From positions 1 to 49,865 of the forward strand of contig JAJHSH010000014.1 of the NCBI GenBank assembly GCA_022683945.1: a stretch of DNA of 49,865 nucleotides, read 5' to 3'. The position numbers were made by a program, and so were the translations under genes. Under the pieces are notes generated by a model. That model did no database searches. It worked only from the letters and a program-made list of their open reading frames with translations, and was not told the origin of the DNA. This stretch comes from Candidatus Acetothermia bacterium (lineage in GTDB: Bacteria > Bipolaricaulota > Bipolaricaulia > RBG-16-55-9 > DRXL01). Of the stretch, positions 42,837-49,865 are shown in pieces. Within the stretch, counting starts at the first letter, position 1. The number at the start of each line of letters is the position of its first letter.

Positions 42837-42900
42837 AGTCTTTAGAGTCTATGGAGTCTTTAGAGTCGTTTGTGGCTCTATAGGCTCTCGGACTCTATAG
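42837..42900. repeat. short tandem repeats between rplL and rpoB
   Basis: AGTCTTTAGAGTC occurs twice with an 18-bp period (42837-42849 and 42855-42867), and CTCTATAG occurs twice further on (42876-42883 and 42893-42900). The stretch is low-complexity and non-coding. It may be a processing or attenuation site between the ribosomal and polymerase genes, but no clear hairpin-T-run is visible. Confidence 0.6.
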
Positions 42901-42924
42901 AATAGATTATTTGAGGGAGAGTCT

Positions 42925-45900
42925 ATGCGCACGAGACGTTCGTGGGGTCGTGTGAACCACGGCGTGGAGTTGCCCTATCTGCTCCACGATCAGAAGCGCT
43001 CCTACGAGCGCTTTTTGACCGAAGGGATTCGCGAGCTTTTCAAAGAGATCGGGGTTATTAAGGGCGAAGGGCGCGAGAATATAGAGCTGGAGATGACCAA
43101 CCCCCGTCTGGGGCCGCCGCCCTACGGCGAACAAGAATGCAAAGACAAGAATCGCACCTATGCCGCTCCGCTGCGCGTGTACAGCGTTTTGCGTCAAGAG
43201 GGAAAAAAGATTCGCGAAGACGATCTCTATATCGCCGATGTCCCGTTAATGACCGCGCGCGGGACGTTTATTATCAACGGCTCGGAGAACGTGATCGTCA
43301 ATCATCTCACGCGCTCCCCCGGCGTTTATTTCACCAAAGAGAGTCCGACAGAGTATCACGCCCAGATTCTCCCCGACTATGGCGCTTGGCTGGAATTTGT
43401 CTTGGACCTCAAAAAAGATCGTGTGCAAGCGCAGCTAGACCGCAAGGGCCATCTGCCTCCTACGACGCTCTTGCGCGCCCTGGGCTATACTACCTCGGAT
43501 ATTTATAAGCTCTACTCTGTGACGGTCAATCCCATAACGCGGGAGAAATTAGCACGCTACCGAGACTGCGTTCTGACGGAACCCGTCAGTGTCAAAGGCA
43601 AACTCATCGCACGCGAAGGCCAACGGCTCACCGAAGAGCTCATCGAACAGATTCTGGAGCTGCACGTGCCCAGCCTCCAATCTCTGGATCACTATATACA
43701 AAAGAGCCTCGGCGAGGACAAGACGAGCTCAGCCGAAGAGGCACTTGATCTTATCTATCGCAAACTGCGCGGCGCGGAGCGCCCCACCCAAAAGATCAAA
43801 CAAGACTTTTTTATCAATCTTTTCTTTAATCCCGAGACGTTCAACCTCTCGCGCGTGGGGCGCTTCATGGTGAACAAAAAACTCTCTCTCAAGCGCGACA
43901 TCAACGATGGCGTCTTGCACAAAGAAGAGATCGCCCTGACGCTCAAGCGGCTCTTGGAAGTCCCCACCCATCCAGGGCTGATCGAAGACAAAGACCACTT
44001 GGCCAACAAGCGCATCAAACCCCCCGGCGAGATCGCGCTCGATACGCTGCGGGCGGGGCTCAAACGCATGGTGCGCCTCACGGCTGATCGTCTGGACAAA
44101 CTTTCCTTGGAAAAAGAAGAAGAGGAGCCGCTGCGCAATCTCATCAGCGGACGGACGGTGCAGGGCGCACTGAATAAACTCTTTTACACAGGACGATTGT
44201 CACAGTTTTTGGAGCAGACCAATCCGTTGACGGAGTTGACCCACAAACGGAGACTCTCCGCGATGGCGGGGAGTTCCAGCAAGAAGCGCGCCAAAATAGA
44301 AGTGCGCGATGTACATTACTCGCACTACGACAAGATCTGCCCCATCGAGACCCCTGAAGGACAAAATATCGGGCTGATTACTTCGATGGCCACCCATGCG
44401 CGCATCAACGATTTCGGTTTTTTGGAAGCGCCCTATCGCGTGGTCAAAAACGGGAGACTCACCAAAGAGACGCTCTATCTGATGGCCGATGAAGAAGAGA
44501 GATATAGAATCGCGCCGGCGACCACTCCTGTAGACAAAGACGGGAAGATCATTCCCGAGACAATTGAGATCCGCACGGGCAAAGAGAACATCCGCACCGT
44601 GCCCCGCGATCAAGTCGATTTAATCGAAGTCTCTCCCTCGGCGCTGGTCAGCGTTTCGGCTTCGCTGATCCCCTTCTTGGAGCACGACGATGCCAATCGC
44701 GCGTTGATGGGCGCGAACATGCAGCGCCAAGCGGTTCCCCTTCTCAAACCCCAAGCCCCCTATGTGGGCACTGGCATGGAGGCCATCGTCGCCCGCGACT
44801 CCGGTCTGGTGGTCTTAGCCGAAGAGGACGGCCAAGTGACTTATGTGGACGCGCAGAAGATCGTCGTGCGCAGCAGCTCAGTCAAATCAGAGAAGAAAGA
44901 GAAAGCGAAATCTAAAGATTGTGTCTATTATCTCACCACGTTCGATCGTTCCAACCAAGATACGCTCGTGCATCAGCGTCCCGTCGTCCAAGTGGGACAG
45001 AAGGTGAAGAAGGGCGATCTGCTCGCCGACGGCCCCTCGACCCATCACGGCGAGCTCGCGCTGGGCGCGAACGTCTTAGTCGCTTTTCTGCCGTTTGAGG
45101 GCTATAACTACGAAGACGCTATTGTGATCAGTGAGCGCTTGGTCCGAGAAGATATTCTGGATTCGATTCACATTCAAGAGTACGAAGTGCGGGCCGAAGA
45201 GACCAAGCTCGGTCCCGAAGAGATCACCGACGATATTCCCGACTTGAGCAAAGAAGATCTGAGGAACTTGGACGAAGACGGGGTGGTGCGCGTCGGCACG
45301 GAAGTGAAGACGGGTGATATTTTGGTAGGCAAGATTACTCCAAAGGGCGAGAGCGAGCCCACGCCCGAAGAGAGAATTTTCAAGTCTATCTTCGGCGAGC
45401 GCTCGCGCAACGTGCGCAACACGTCCTTGCGCTTGCCGCCCACAACGGAAGGCGGCAAAGTGATCCGAGTGAAGAAATTCTCCAGCAAGAAGGGCGATGA
45501 ACTCGGGCCGGGGGTCAACCAATTGGTCAAAGTCTATATCGCTCAGCGCAAGAAGACCTCGGTGGCCGACAAGTTGGCCGGTCGTCACGGAAATAAGGGC
45601 GTCACGGCCAAGATTTTGCCCGTAGAAGATATGCCCTTCTTGCCCGACGGCACTTCTGTAGATATGGTGCTGAACCCCTTGGGGGTGCCTTCGCGTATGA
45701 ATTTGGGCCAGGTCTTCGAGACGCACTTGGGCTGGCTGGCGCATCTGCAGGGGCAGTATATGGCTTCCCCGGTCTTCGACGGCGCGAAAGAAGAGACGAT
45801 CCTCAGCGAGCTTTACAAAGAGCGCGAGAAGCGCGGCCTCGCCGAAGGGGACGAGCCTAAATATCCCACAGGCAAAGTCTTGCTCCGCGACGGGCGCACC

Positions 45901-46302
45901 GGCGAGCCGTTCGAGCACCCCGTCACCGTCGGTCATATGTATATGTTAAAGCTAGAGCATATCGCCAATGAGAAGATTCACGCGCGCTCGGTGGGGCCGT
46001 ATAGTTTAATTACGCAGCAGCCTCTGGGGGGCAAGGCCCAGATGGGTGGGCAGCGCTTGGGCGAGATGGAAGTTTGGGCGCTGGAAGCCTATGGCGCGGC
46101 GCACACGCTGCAAGAGATGCTGACGCTCAAGAGCGACGACACGCGTGGGCGCGTGCAGCTCTACAAAGCGATCTTCAAGGGCGAAGAGTTCCCTAGGCCA
46201 GGGCTGCCGGAGTCTTTCAGAGTCTTGGTCAAAGAGCTGCGCAGCTTGGGTTTGAGCCTGCGCGCCTATGATCCGCAAGAGAGGGAGATAGACGTCAGTT
46301 AG
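42925..46302 (+). CDS. rpoB: DNA-directed RNA polymerase subunit beta
   Basis: This 1125-residue beta subunit is compact, without large lineage inserts. The start is WGRVNHGVELPYLLHDQK. Rif-pocket residues follow in GRLSQFLEQTNPLTELTHKR, and the active-site region has KICPIETPEGQNIGL and NVLVAFLPFEGYNYEDA. The C-terminus has GGKAQMGGQRLGEMEVWALE. After HKRRLSA the usual GPGGLxRERAGFEV reads MAGSSSKKRAKIEV, so fork loop 2 is strongly altered. A GGAGAGTCT ribosome-binding site precedes the ATG. rpoC, normally next, is absent; a NUDIX gene begins 6 bp later. Confidence 0.96.
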   Translation: MRTRRSWGRVNHGVELPYLLHDQKRSYERFLTEGIRELFKEIGVIKGEGRENIELEMTNPRLGPPPYGEQECKDKNRTYAAPLRVYSVLRQEGKKIREDDLYIADVPLMTARGTFIINGSENVIVNHLTRSPGVYFTKESPTEYHAQILPDYGAWLEFVLDLKKDRVQAQLDRKGHLPPTTLLRALGYTTSDIYKLYSVTVNPITREKLARYRDCVLTEPVSVKGKLIAREGQRLTEELIEQILELHVPSLQSLDHYIQKSLGEDKTSSAEEALDLIYRKLRGAERPTQKIKQDFFINLFFNPETFNLSRVGRFMVNKKLSLKRDINDGVLHKEEIALTLKRLLEVPTHPGLIEDKDHLANKRIKPPGEIALDTLRAGLKRMVRLTADRLDKLSLEKEEEEPLRNLISGRTVQGALNKLFYTGRLSQFLEQTNPLTELTHKRRLSAMAGSSSKKRAKIEVRDVHYSHYDKICPIETPEGQNIGLITSMATHARINDFGFLEAPYRVVKNGRLTKETLYLMADEEERYRIAPATTPVDKDGKIIPETIEIRTGKENIRTVPRDQVDLIEVSPSALVSVSASLIPFLEHDDANRALMGANMQRQAVPLLKPQAPYVGTGMEAIVARDSGLVVLAEEDGQVTYVDAQKIVVRSSSVKSEKKEKAKSKDCVYYLTTFDRSNQDTLVHQRPVVQVGQKVKKGDLLADGPSTHHGELALGANVLVAFLPFEGYNYEDAIVISERLVREDILDSIHIQEYEVRAEETKLGPEEITDDIPDLSKEDLRNLDEDGVVRVGTEVKTGDILVGKITPKGESEPTPEERIFKSIFGERSRNVRNTSLRLPPTTEGGKVIRVKKFSSKKGDELGPGVNQLVKVYIAQRKKTSVADKLAGRHGNKGVTAKILPVEDMPFLPDGTSVDMVLNPLGVPSRMNLGQVFETHLGWLAHLQGQYMASPVFDGAKEETILSELYKEREKRGLAEGDEPKYPTGKVLLRDGRTGEPFEHPVTVGHMYMLKLEHIANEKIHARSVGPYSLITQQPLGGKAQMGGQRLGEMEVWALEAYGAAHTLQEMLTLKSDDTRGRVQLYKAIFKGEEFPRPGLPESFRVLVKELRSLGLSLRAYDPQEREIDVS

Positions 46303-46308
46303 TTGAGT

Positions 46309-46737
46309 ATGACAGAGCGTTCTGCCGGGGTGATCGTCTTTCGCAATGGGGCTGCAGGACGGGAGTATCTCTTGTTGCGCAGCGCCAGTGGTGGGCATTG
46401 GAGCTTTCCCAAAGGGCGCGTTGAGCCCGACGAAGACGATCTGACTACGGCTTTGCGAGAGCTTCGCGAAGAGACCAATCTCGATAATGTGGAGATCCAG
46501 CCGGATTTTAAAGCCGTGCTGAGCTATGACTTTCCGCGAGGGAGCGCCTCTTTTTCCAAAGAAGTCGTCTATTTTCTGGGACGGGCAACCTCGTTTGAGG
46601 TCAAGCTCTCCGGGGAGCACTTAGATTGTCTCTGGGCGAGCTATGCGCGCGCGCGTCAGCGCCTGAGCTTTGAGAACACCCAAGAAGTCTTAGAACAAGC
46701 TGAAAAGTTTCTCGATCACTTAGCGCTCTCGTCTTAA
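46309..46737 (+). CDS. NUDIX hydrolase, Ap4A-hydrolase-like
   Basis: A 142-residue NUDIX protein. SAGVIVFRNGAAGREYLLLR and GGHWSFPKGRVEPDE lead into the NUDIX box, which reads G-x5-E-x7-REL-x-EE, with Asn in the usual Gly position after EET. The asymmetric Ap4A hydrolases share the GGHWxFPKGxxE stretch. It starts 6 bp after rpoB and may be on the same message; an alternative TTG start abuts the rpoB stop. It converges on gltA, with only one base between stops. Confidence 0.88.
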   Translation: MTERSAGVIVFRNGAAGREYLLLRSASGGHWSFPKGRVEPDEDDLTTALRELREETNLDNVEIQPDFKAVLSYDFPRGSASFSKEVVYFLGRATSFEVKLSGEHLDCLWASYARARQRLSFENTQEVLEQAEKFLDHLALSS

Positions 46738-46738
46738 C

Positions 46739-47878
46739 TTAACGCTGCTCTATCGGCGTATAGTGTCCCAGCGGCGGCCCAATATAGCGCGTCGTCGGCC
46801 GGAAGATGCGATTCTCTTTCAGATACTCAATCATGTGCGCCGCCCAGCCGACGATCCGGCTGATGGCGAAGATCGGCGTGTAAAGCTCCGGCTCGATCCC
46901 CAAATAGTGATAGACCGTCCCGGAGTAGAAATCCACATTGGGAAAGATCCCCCGGCTTCCCAATGCTTCTATCACCGTCTTCTCTACGATCTCTTCGATC
47001 TGAAAGAAGCAGGGATCTTGAGCTTGTTGCGCGAGCTTTTCTGAATAGTGTTTGAGGATGCGCGCGCGGGGATCGTAGGTCTTATACTGGCGATGTCCAA
47101 AACCCATAATGATCTCTTTGCGCGTCAATTTCTCTTTGATATAGGGCTCTGCTCTGGCGGGATCGCCAATAGCCGCGATCATTTTGATTACTTGTTCGTT
47201 GGCACCGCCGTGAAGCGGCCCCTTGAGCGCACCGAGCGCCGCACAGACGCTCGAATAGATATCGCTCAGCGTCGAAGCGACCACAGAACTGGCAAAGGTA
47301 GAAGCGGGGAATTCGTGATCGGCATGTAAGATCAGCGCGACGTCAAAGACGCGAGCGGCTTCGTCGGTGGGCTTCCGGCCCGTGAGCATATAGAGAAAGT
47401 TCGCCGCGTGCGAGAGATCGCTGTTGGGGACGATCGGCTCCAGCCCCTTGCGCCAGCGCCCGATAACGGCTGTGAGCGTGGCCATCTGCACAATCAACTT
47501 AAGCGCTTTGGCCTGCAAGGTCGCCGTAGAGACGTCGTCGGGGCTGGGATCGAAGTGCCCCAGCACCGAGACGGCCGTGCGCAGCAGCGCCATCGGCGCT
47601 GTTTTGCGGGGCAGACGCTTTAATACATCTAAAACAGCTTCGGGGAGCGTTCGGTGTCGGAGCAGCTCTTGCTTGAAGTCTGCTAGCTCGGTTCTTTTAG
47701 GTAACTTCTGATAGAGCAAGAGAAAGGCCGTCTCTTCAAACGAAGAGTGCTCGGTGAGCTCTTCAATGGGGATGCCCAGATAGGCTAAGATCCCCTGCTG
47801 GCCGTCAATATACGTGAGGGCGCTCTCGGCAGCGATCACGCCCTCCAGTCCACGAGAGAAGCCAACTTCTGCGGTCAT
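46739..47878 (-). CDS. gltA: citrate synthase (type II, citrate/2-methylcitrate branch)
   Basis: A 379-residue enzyme that condenses oxaloacetate with acetyl-CoA. Family motifs are LILHADHEFPASTFASSVVA near residue 190, GALKGPLHGGANEQV near 220, MGFGHRQYKTYDPRA near 265, and NVDFYSGTVYHYLGIE near 315. The short length and GHRxYK pattern are those of the branch that also includes 2-methylcitrate synthases. The start at 47878 follows GGAGGAACAGA and overlaps the pckA stop by 4 bp; the longer open frame reads back into pckA. Confidence 0.93.
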   Translation of the reverse strand: MTAEVGFSRGLEGVIAAESALTYIDGQQGILAYLGIPIEELTEHSSFEETAFLLLYQKLPKRTELADFKQELLRHRTLPEAVLDVLKRLPRKTAPMALLRTAVSVLGHFDPSPDDVSTATLQAKALKLIVQMATLTAVIGRWRKGLEPIVPNSDLSHAANFLYMLTGRKPTDEAARVFDVALILHADHEFPASTFASSVVASTLSDIYSSVCAALGALKGPLHGGANEQVIKMIAAIGDPARAEPYIKEKLTRKEIIMGFGHRQYKTYDPRARILKHYSEKLAQQAQDPCFFQIEEIVEKTVIEALGSRGIFPNVDFYSGTVYHYLGIEPELYTPIFAISRIVGWAAHMIEYLKENRIFRPTTRYIGPPLGHYTPIEQR

Positions 47879-49383
47879 TCTGTTCCTCCGTGAGAATTCA
47901 TCTGCTCGGCGAAACGCTGCGCGAGCTTCTGAGCAGTTTCGGTATAGGCTTTGGCGTCTTTCCATGCGCCTCGGGGGTTCATAGTGAGATTCGGAACTTC
48001 AGAACAGCGTGCGGGGTAGCGCAAGCCGAAGTGTCTCTCTTCTTCAAAGGGTTTTTTTTGTAATGAGCCGTTGAGAGCAGCGCGAAGCAGCGCGCGCGTG
48101 TGCGCGATCGAGATGCGCGGGCTGCCCGGTTCTCCCAGTATGCCCGTATTCAGGAGCCAGACTTCGACTGAGTGCTTTTGGAGACGTTCGCGCAGCATAG
48201 CAGCATAAGTTTTAGGGGGCAGAGGCCAGAAGGGCGCGCCAAAACACGCGCTGAACGTAGCTGCCGGCGCGACAACCCCTCGCTCGGTGCCCGCCACTTT
48301 CGCGGTGTACCCCAACAAGAAATAAGCGATGACTTGTTCTTCGCTCAGTCGCGATATGGGCGGCAGGACGCCGAAGGCATCGTAGGTGAGAAAGAAGATC
48401 GCGCGCGGATGTGGCCCAACGCCGTGAGGAACAACGCGCGGCAGAAACTCAATGGGATAAGCCGCCCGGGTATTCTCCGTAATAGAAGCGTCATCGAAGT
48501 TCAGCGCGCGCGTCCCCTCCATAAGAACGACGTTTTCGACGATAGAGCCGAAGCGCTGGGTAGCACAATAGATTTCGGGTTCGCTCTCTTCTCTTAATTT
48601 AATAACTTTAGCGTAGCAGCCCCCTTCGAAGTTAAAGACGCCCTCGTCCGACCAGCCGTGCTCGTCGTCGCCGATGAGCAGGCGCTCCGGATCGGTAGAG
48701 AGCGTCGTCTTGCCCGTCCCGGAGAGCCCGAAGAAGAGCGCGGTCTCGCCGTCTGCCCCCAAATTTGCCGAGCAGTGCATGGGCAGAACGCTCTGTTGAG
48801 GCAAGAGAAAATTTAAGAGCGTAAAGACCGATTTTTTGATCTCCCCAGCGTACTGCGTGCCCCCGATGAGAATGAGTTTTTTTTGAGGATGCACGACGAT
48901 GAAAGTTTCGGAGCGGGTGCCGTCGCGTTTGGGGTCGGCGTGAAAATTTGGGGCGCAGATCACGGTGACCTCTGGTCTTTTTAGTTCTCTCTCTCTGATA
49001 AAGAGATTTCTGGCGAAGAGGCTGTGCCAAGCGTATTCGGTGATGACGCGCAAGGGGAGGCGATAGCGCGGCGCGGCGCAGACTGAAAGATCTTGAGCAA
49101 AGAGCTCTTTGGTTTTGAGATAATCACAGAGTCGCCCGTAGAGATGTTCAAATTGAGCGGGACTCAGCGGCTGATTGACGGGGCTCCACCAGATTTGGCT
49201 CACGCTGCTGGGTTCTTTGACGATGAATTTGTCTTGTGGGGAGCGTCCGGTGTAGCGCCCGGTGTAAGCGACGAGCGCGCCGATCTGGCTGAGCTGAGCT
49301 TCTCTGCGACGCAGCGCCTCTTCGTAGAGCTGGGCCACCGAGAGATTGAGATAGAGTCTTTTGAAATCATCGCTTGGGTTCAT
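47875..49383 (-). CDS. pckA: phosphoenolpyruvate carboxykinase (ATP)
   Basis: A 502-residue ATP-type PEPCK, converting oxaloacetate to PEP for gluconeogenesis, or the reverse. The substrate Arg lies in AYTGRYTGRSPQDKFIV, the P-loop in FFGLSGTGKTTLS, and the metal Asp in LIGDDEHGWSDEGVFNFEGG. LTYDAFGVLPPISRLS and TFSACFGAPFWPLPP follow. It overlaps gltA by 4 bp, so two enzymes around oxaloacetate are made from one message. GGAG lies before the ATG. Confidence 0.96.
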   Translation of the reverse strand: MNPSDDFKRLYLNLSVAQLYEEALRRREAQLSQIGALVAYTGRYTGRSPQDKFIVKEPSSVSQIWWSPVNQPLSPAQFEHLYGRLCDYLKTKELFAQDLSVCAAPRYRLPLRVITEYAWHSLFARNLFIRERELKRPEVTVICAPNFHADPKRDGTRSETFIVVHPQKKLILIGGTQYAGEIKKSVFTLLNFLLPQQSVLPMHCSANLGADGETALFFGLSGTGKTTLSTDPERLLIGDDEHGWSDEGVFNFEGGCYAKVIKLREESEPEIYCATQRFGSIVENVVLMEGTRALNFDDASITENTRAAYPIEFLPRVVPHGVGPHPRAIFFLTYDAFGVLPPISRLSEEQVIAYFLLGYTAKVAGTERGVVAPAATFSACFGAPFWPLPPKTYAAMLRERLQKHSVEVWLLNTGILGEPGSPRISIAHTRALLRAALNGSLQKKPFEEERHFGLRYPARCSEVPNLTMNPRGAWKDAKAYTETAQKLAQRFAEQMNSHGGTE

Positions 49384-49608
49384 AGGGTCTCCTATAGCTA
49401 GAGAGAGCTATCATACAAAAAAAAGCGCTCTTCGGCATCTGGGCTGGGCGAGGGATTTTTGTAATTGTATTTAACAACCACACTCGAACCTATATTTAGC
49501 AAGAATTGCTGACCCGCCGCCGCGCTCTCACGCGGGCACGGACTCGTCTAGGGAGGCAGTGCGGCGCGGCAGATAGACTCTCACAAGTCCATTTTGAGCG
49601 AAACGGCG

Positions 49609-49734
49609 TCAGTTTCCCCAGACGGCCTCTCGAAACCGGATAGCCGCCGGCTTCGGTGTTCCGTCTTTGTAAAATAATCCGAAGTGCGACCAATATTCTT
49701 CCTCTGTCGAGTCGGAGTCGCGCTGGGTAAAGAA
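49609..49734 (-). pseudogene. C-terminal remnant of a glycoside-hydrolase-like gene
   Basis: The minus-strand frame reads FFTQRDSDSTEEEYWSHFG, continues LFYKDGTPKPAAIRFREAV, and then stops. This resembles the end of TIM-barrel glycosidases (GH5/GH39-like), where a WxxFGL..DG.PKPA..FR segment is the last helix. The 5' side ends at the IS200-type right-end hairpin, so the insertion sequence has apparently cut the gene. The remaining spacer to pckA (49384-49608) holds no gene that I can see. Confidence 0.55.
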
Positions 49735-49754
49735 CCCCGCAGCAAGCTGCGGGG
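49735..49754. mobile_element. right-end hairpin of an IS200/IS605-type element
   Basis: CCCCGCAGCAAGCTGCGGGG is a perfect hairpin just past the stop codon of a TnpA gene, where single-strand transposases of this family recognise the right end. The exact cleavage site is not determined. Confidence 0.75.
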
Positions 49755-49772
49755 CATTAACGACAAAACGGC

Positions 49773-49865
49773 TCAGAGCTTAAGATGGAGTTGATCCTGA
49801 TGCTGCAGCTTGATGTACCGACGAATCACAGCCGCTGTGACTTGATCCCCGACCGAGCGCACGAA
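49773..49865 (-). CDS. tnpA: IS200/IS605-family transposase TnpA, 3' end only
   Basis: The last 30 residues read FVRSVGDQVTAAVIRRYIKL and then QHQDQLHLKL. This is the conserved C-terminal end of Y1 (HUH) single-strand transposases, which typically have SVG(D/N)xVTxxxIRRYIexQ. The gene runs off the window, so the catalytic HUH motif and Tyr are not seen. No TnpB is visible on this side. Confidence 0.85.
   Translation of the reverse strand, partial: FVRSVGDQVTAAVIRRYIKLQHQDQLHLKL

Noticed and set aside
42837..42900. CRISPR-like repeats between rplL and rpoB
   Set aside because: The two 13-bp repeats are separated by 5 bp only, and the sequence is low-complexity with no unique spacers.

Overview
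The window is a gene-dense bacterial chromosome segment. It carries both housekeeping and accessory genes. Many neighbours overlap by 4 bp, and most spacers are short except where repeats sit. The gene set is that of a bacterium with the MEP isoprenoid route (ispG), formyl-Met initiation (fmt, def), molybdenum/tungsten cofactor genes and a classical ribosomal-protein/RNA-polymerase cluster. Four features suggest a deep or poorly sampled lineage: a NusG with a very long insertion, an EF-Tu with an unusual switch I, an RpoB with an unusual rifampicin-pocket loop, and rpoB without rpoC behind it. A candidate phylum such as Bipolaricaulota/Acetothermia is one guess. It is inference only, because no 16S rRNA is present.

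Layout, 0-8.3 kb: the 3' part of a PIN toxin, a D-aminopeptidase (dppA), a tryptophanase-type lyase, a MoeB/ThiF enzyme and a tight minus-strand mobB-moeA-moeA operon. A toxin-antitoxin graveyard follows: an AbrB-type antitoxin, a 26-codon VapC remnant and a hicB interrupted by a 148-bp MITE. 8.4-12.8 kb: a HEPN-like protein, a lysine-dehydrogenase-like enzyme and an AvaI/BsoBI-type restriction-modification pair. 13-18.8 kb: two minus-strand operons (membrane protein-def-fmt; pfkB-CBS-ispG) and miaB. 18.9-21.4 kb: an Fe-S group (Rrf2 regulator, Mrp carrier, DUF59 protein) and a Cys-rich unknown. 21.4-27.5 kb: an M3 peptidase, a two-component system, a secreted unknown and NAD kinase. 27.5-30.6 kb: an ABC importer whose ATPase contains an inserted membrane domain. 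30.8-36.3 kb: a beta-CASP nuclease, a CRP/FNR-type regulator under a cyclic-di-GMP-I riboswitch, two related lipoproteins (one a trypsin-like protease, the other ending in a BsuPI-type proteinase-inhibitor domain) and a glycine-rich membrane protein. 36.6-46.3 kb: a sigma factor, then tRNA-Tyr, tRNA-Thr, tuf, rpmG, tRNA-Trp, secE, nusG, rplKAJL and rpoB. 46.3-49.9 kb: a NUDIX hydrolase, citrate synthase and PEP carboxykinase, then a glycosidase remnant beside the right end of an IS200/IS605 element that runs off the window.

Several repeat families shape the region. There are three copies of a 148-bp MITE with 3-bp TWA target duplications. There are composite REP-like hairpin arrays, a palindromic repeat that translates in frame inside moeA and at the end of miaB, and a pair of larger inverted repeats. 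The most noteworthy observations are the protease/inhibitor lipoprotein pair sharing one N-terminal domain, the membrane insertion inside an ABC ATPase, the riboswitch whose closing stem covers the start of a Crp/Fnr gene, and the restorable MITE-interrupted hicB.
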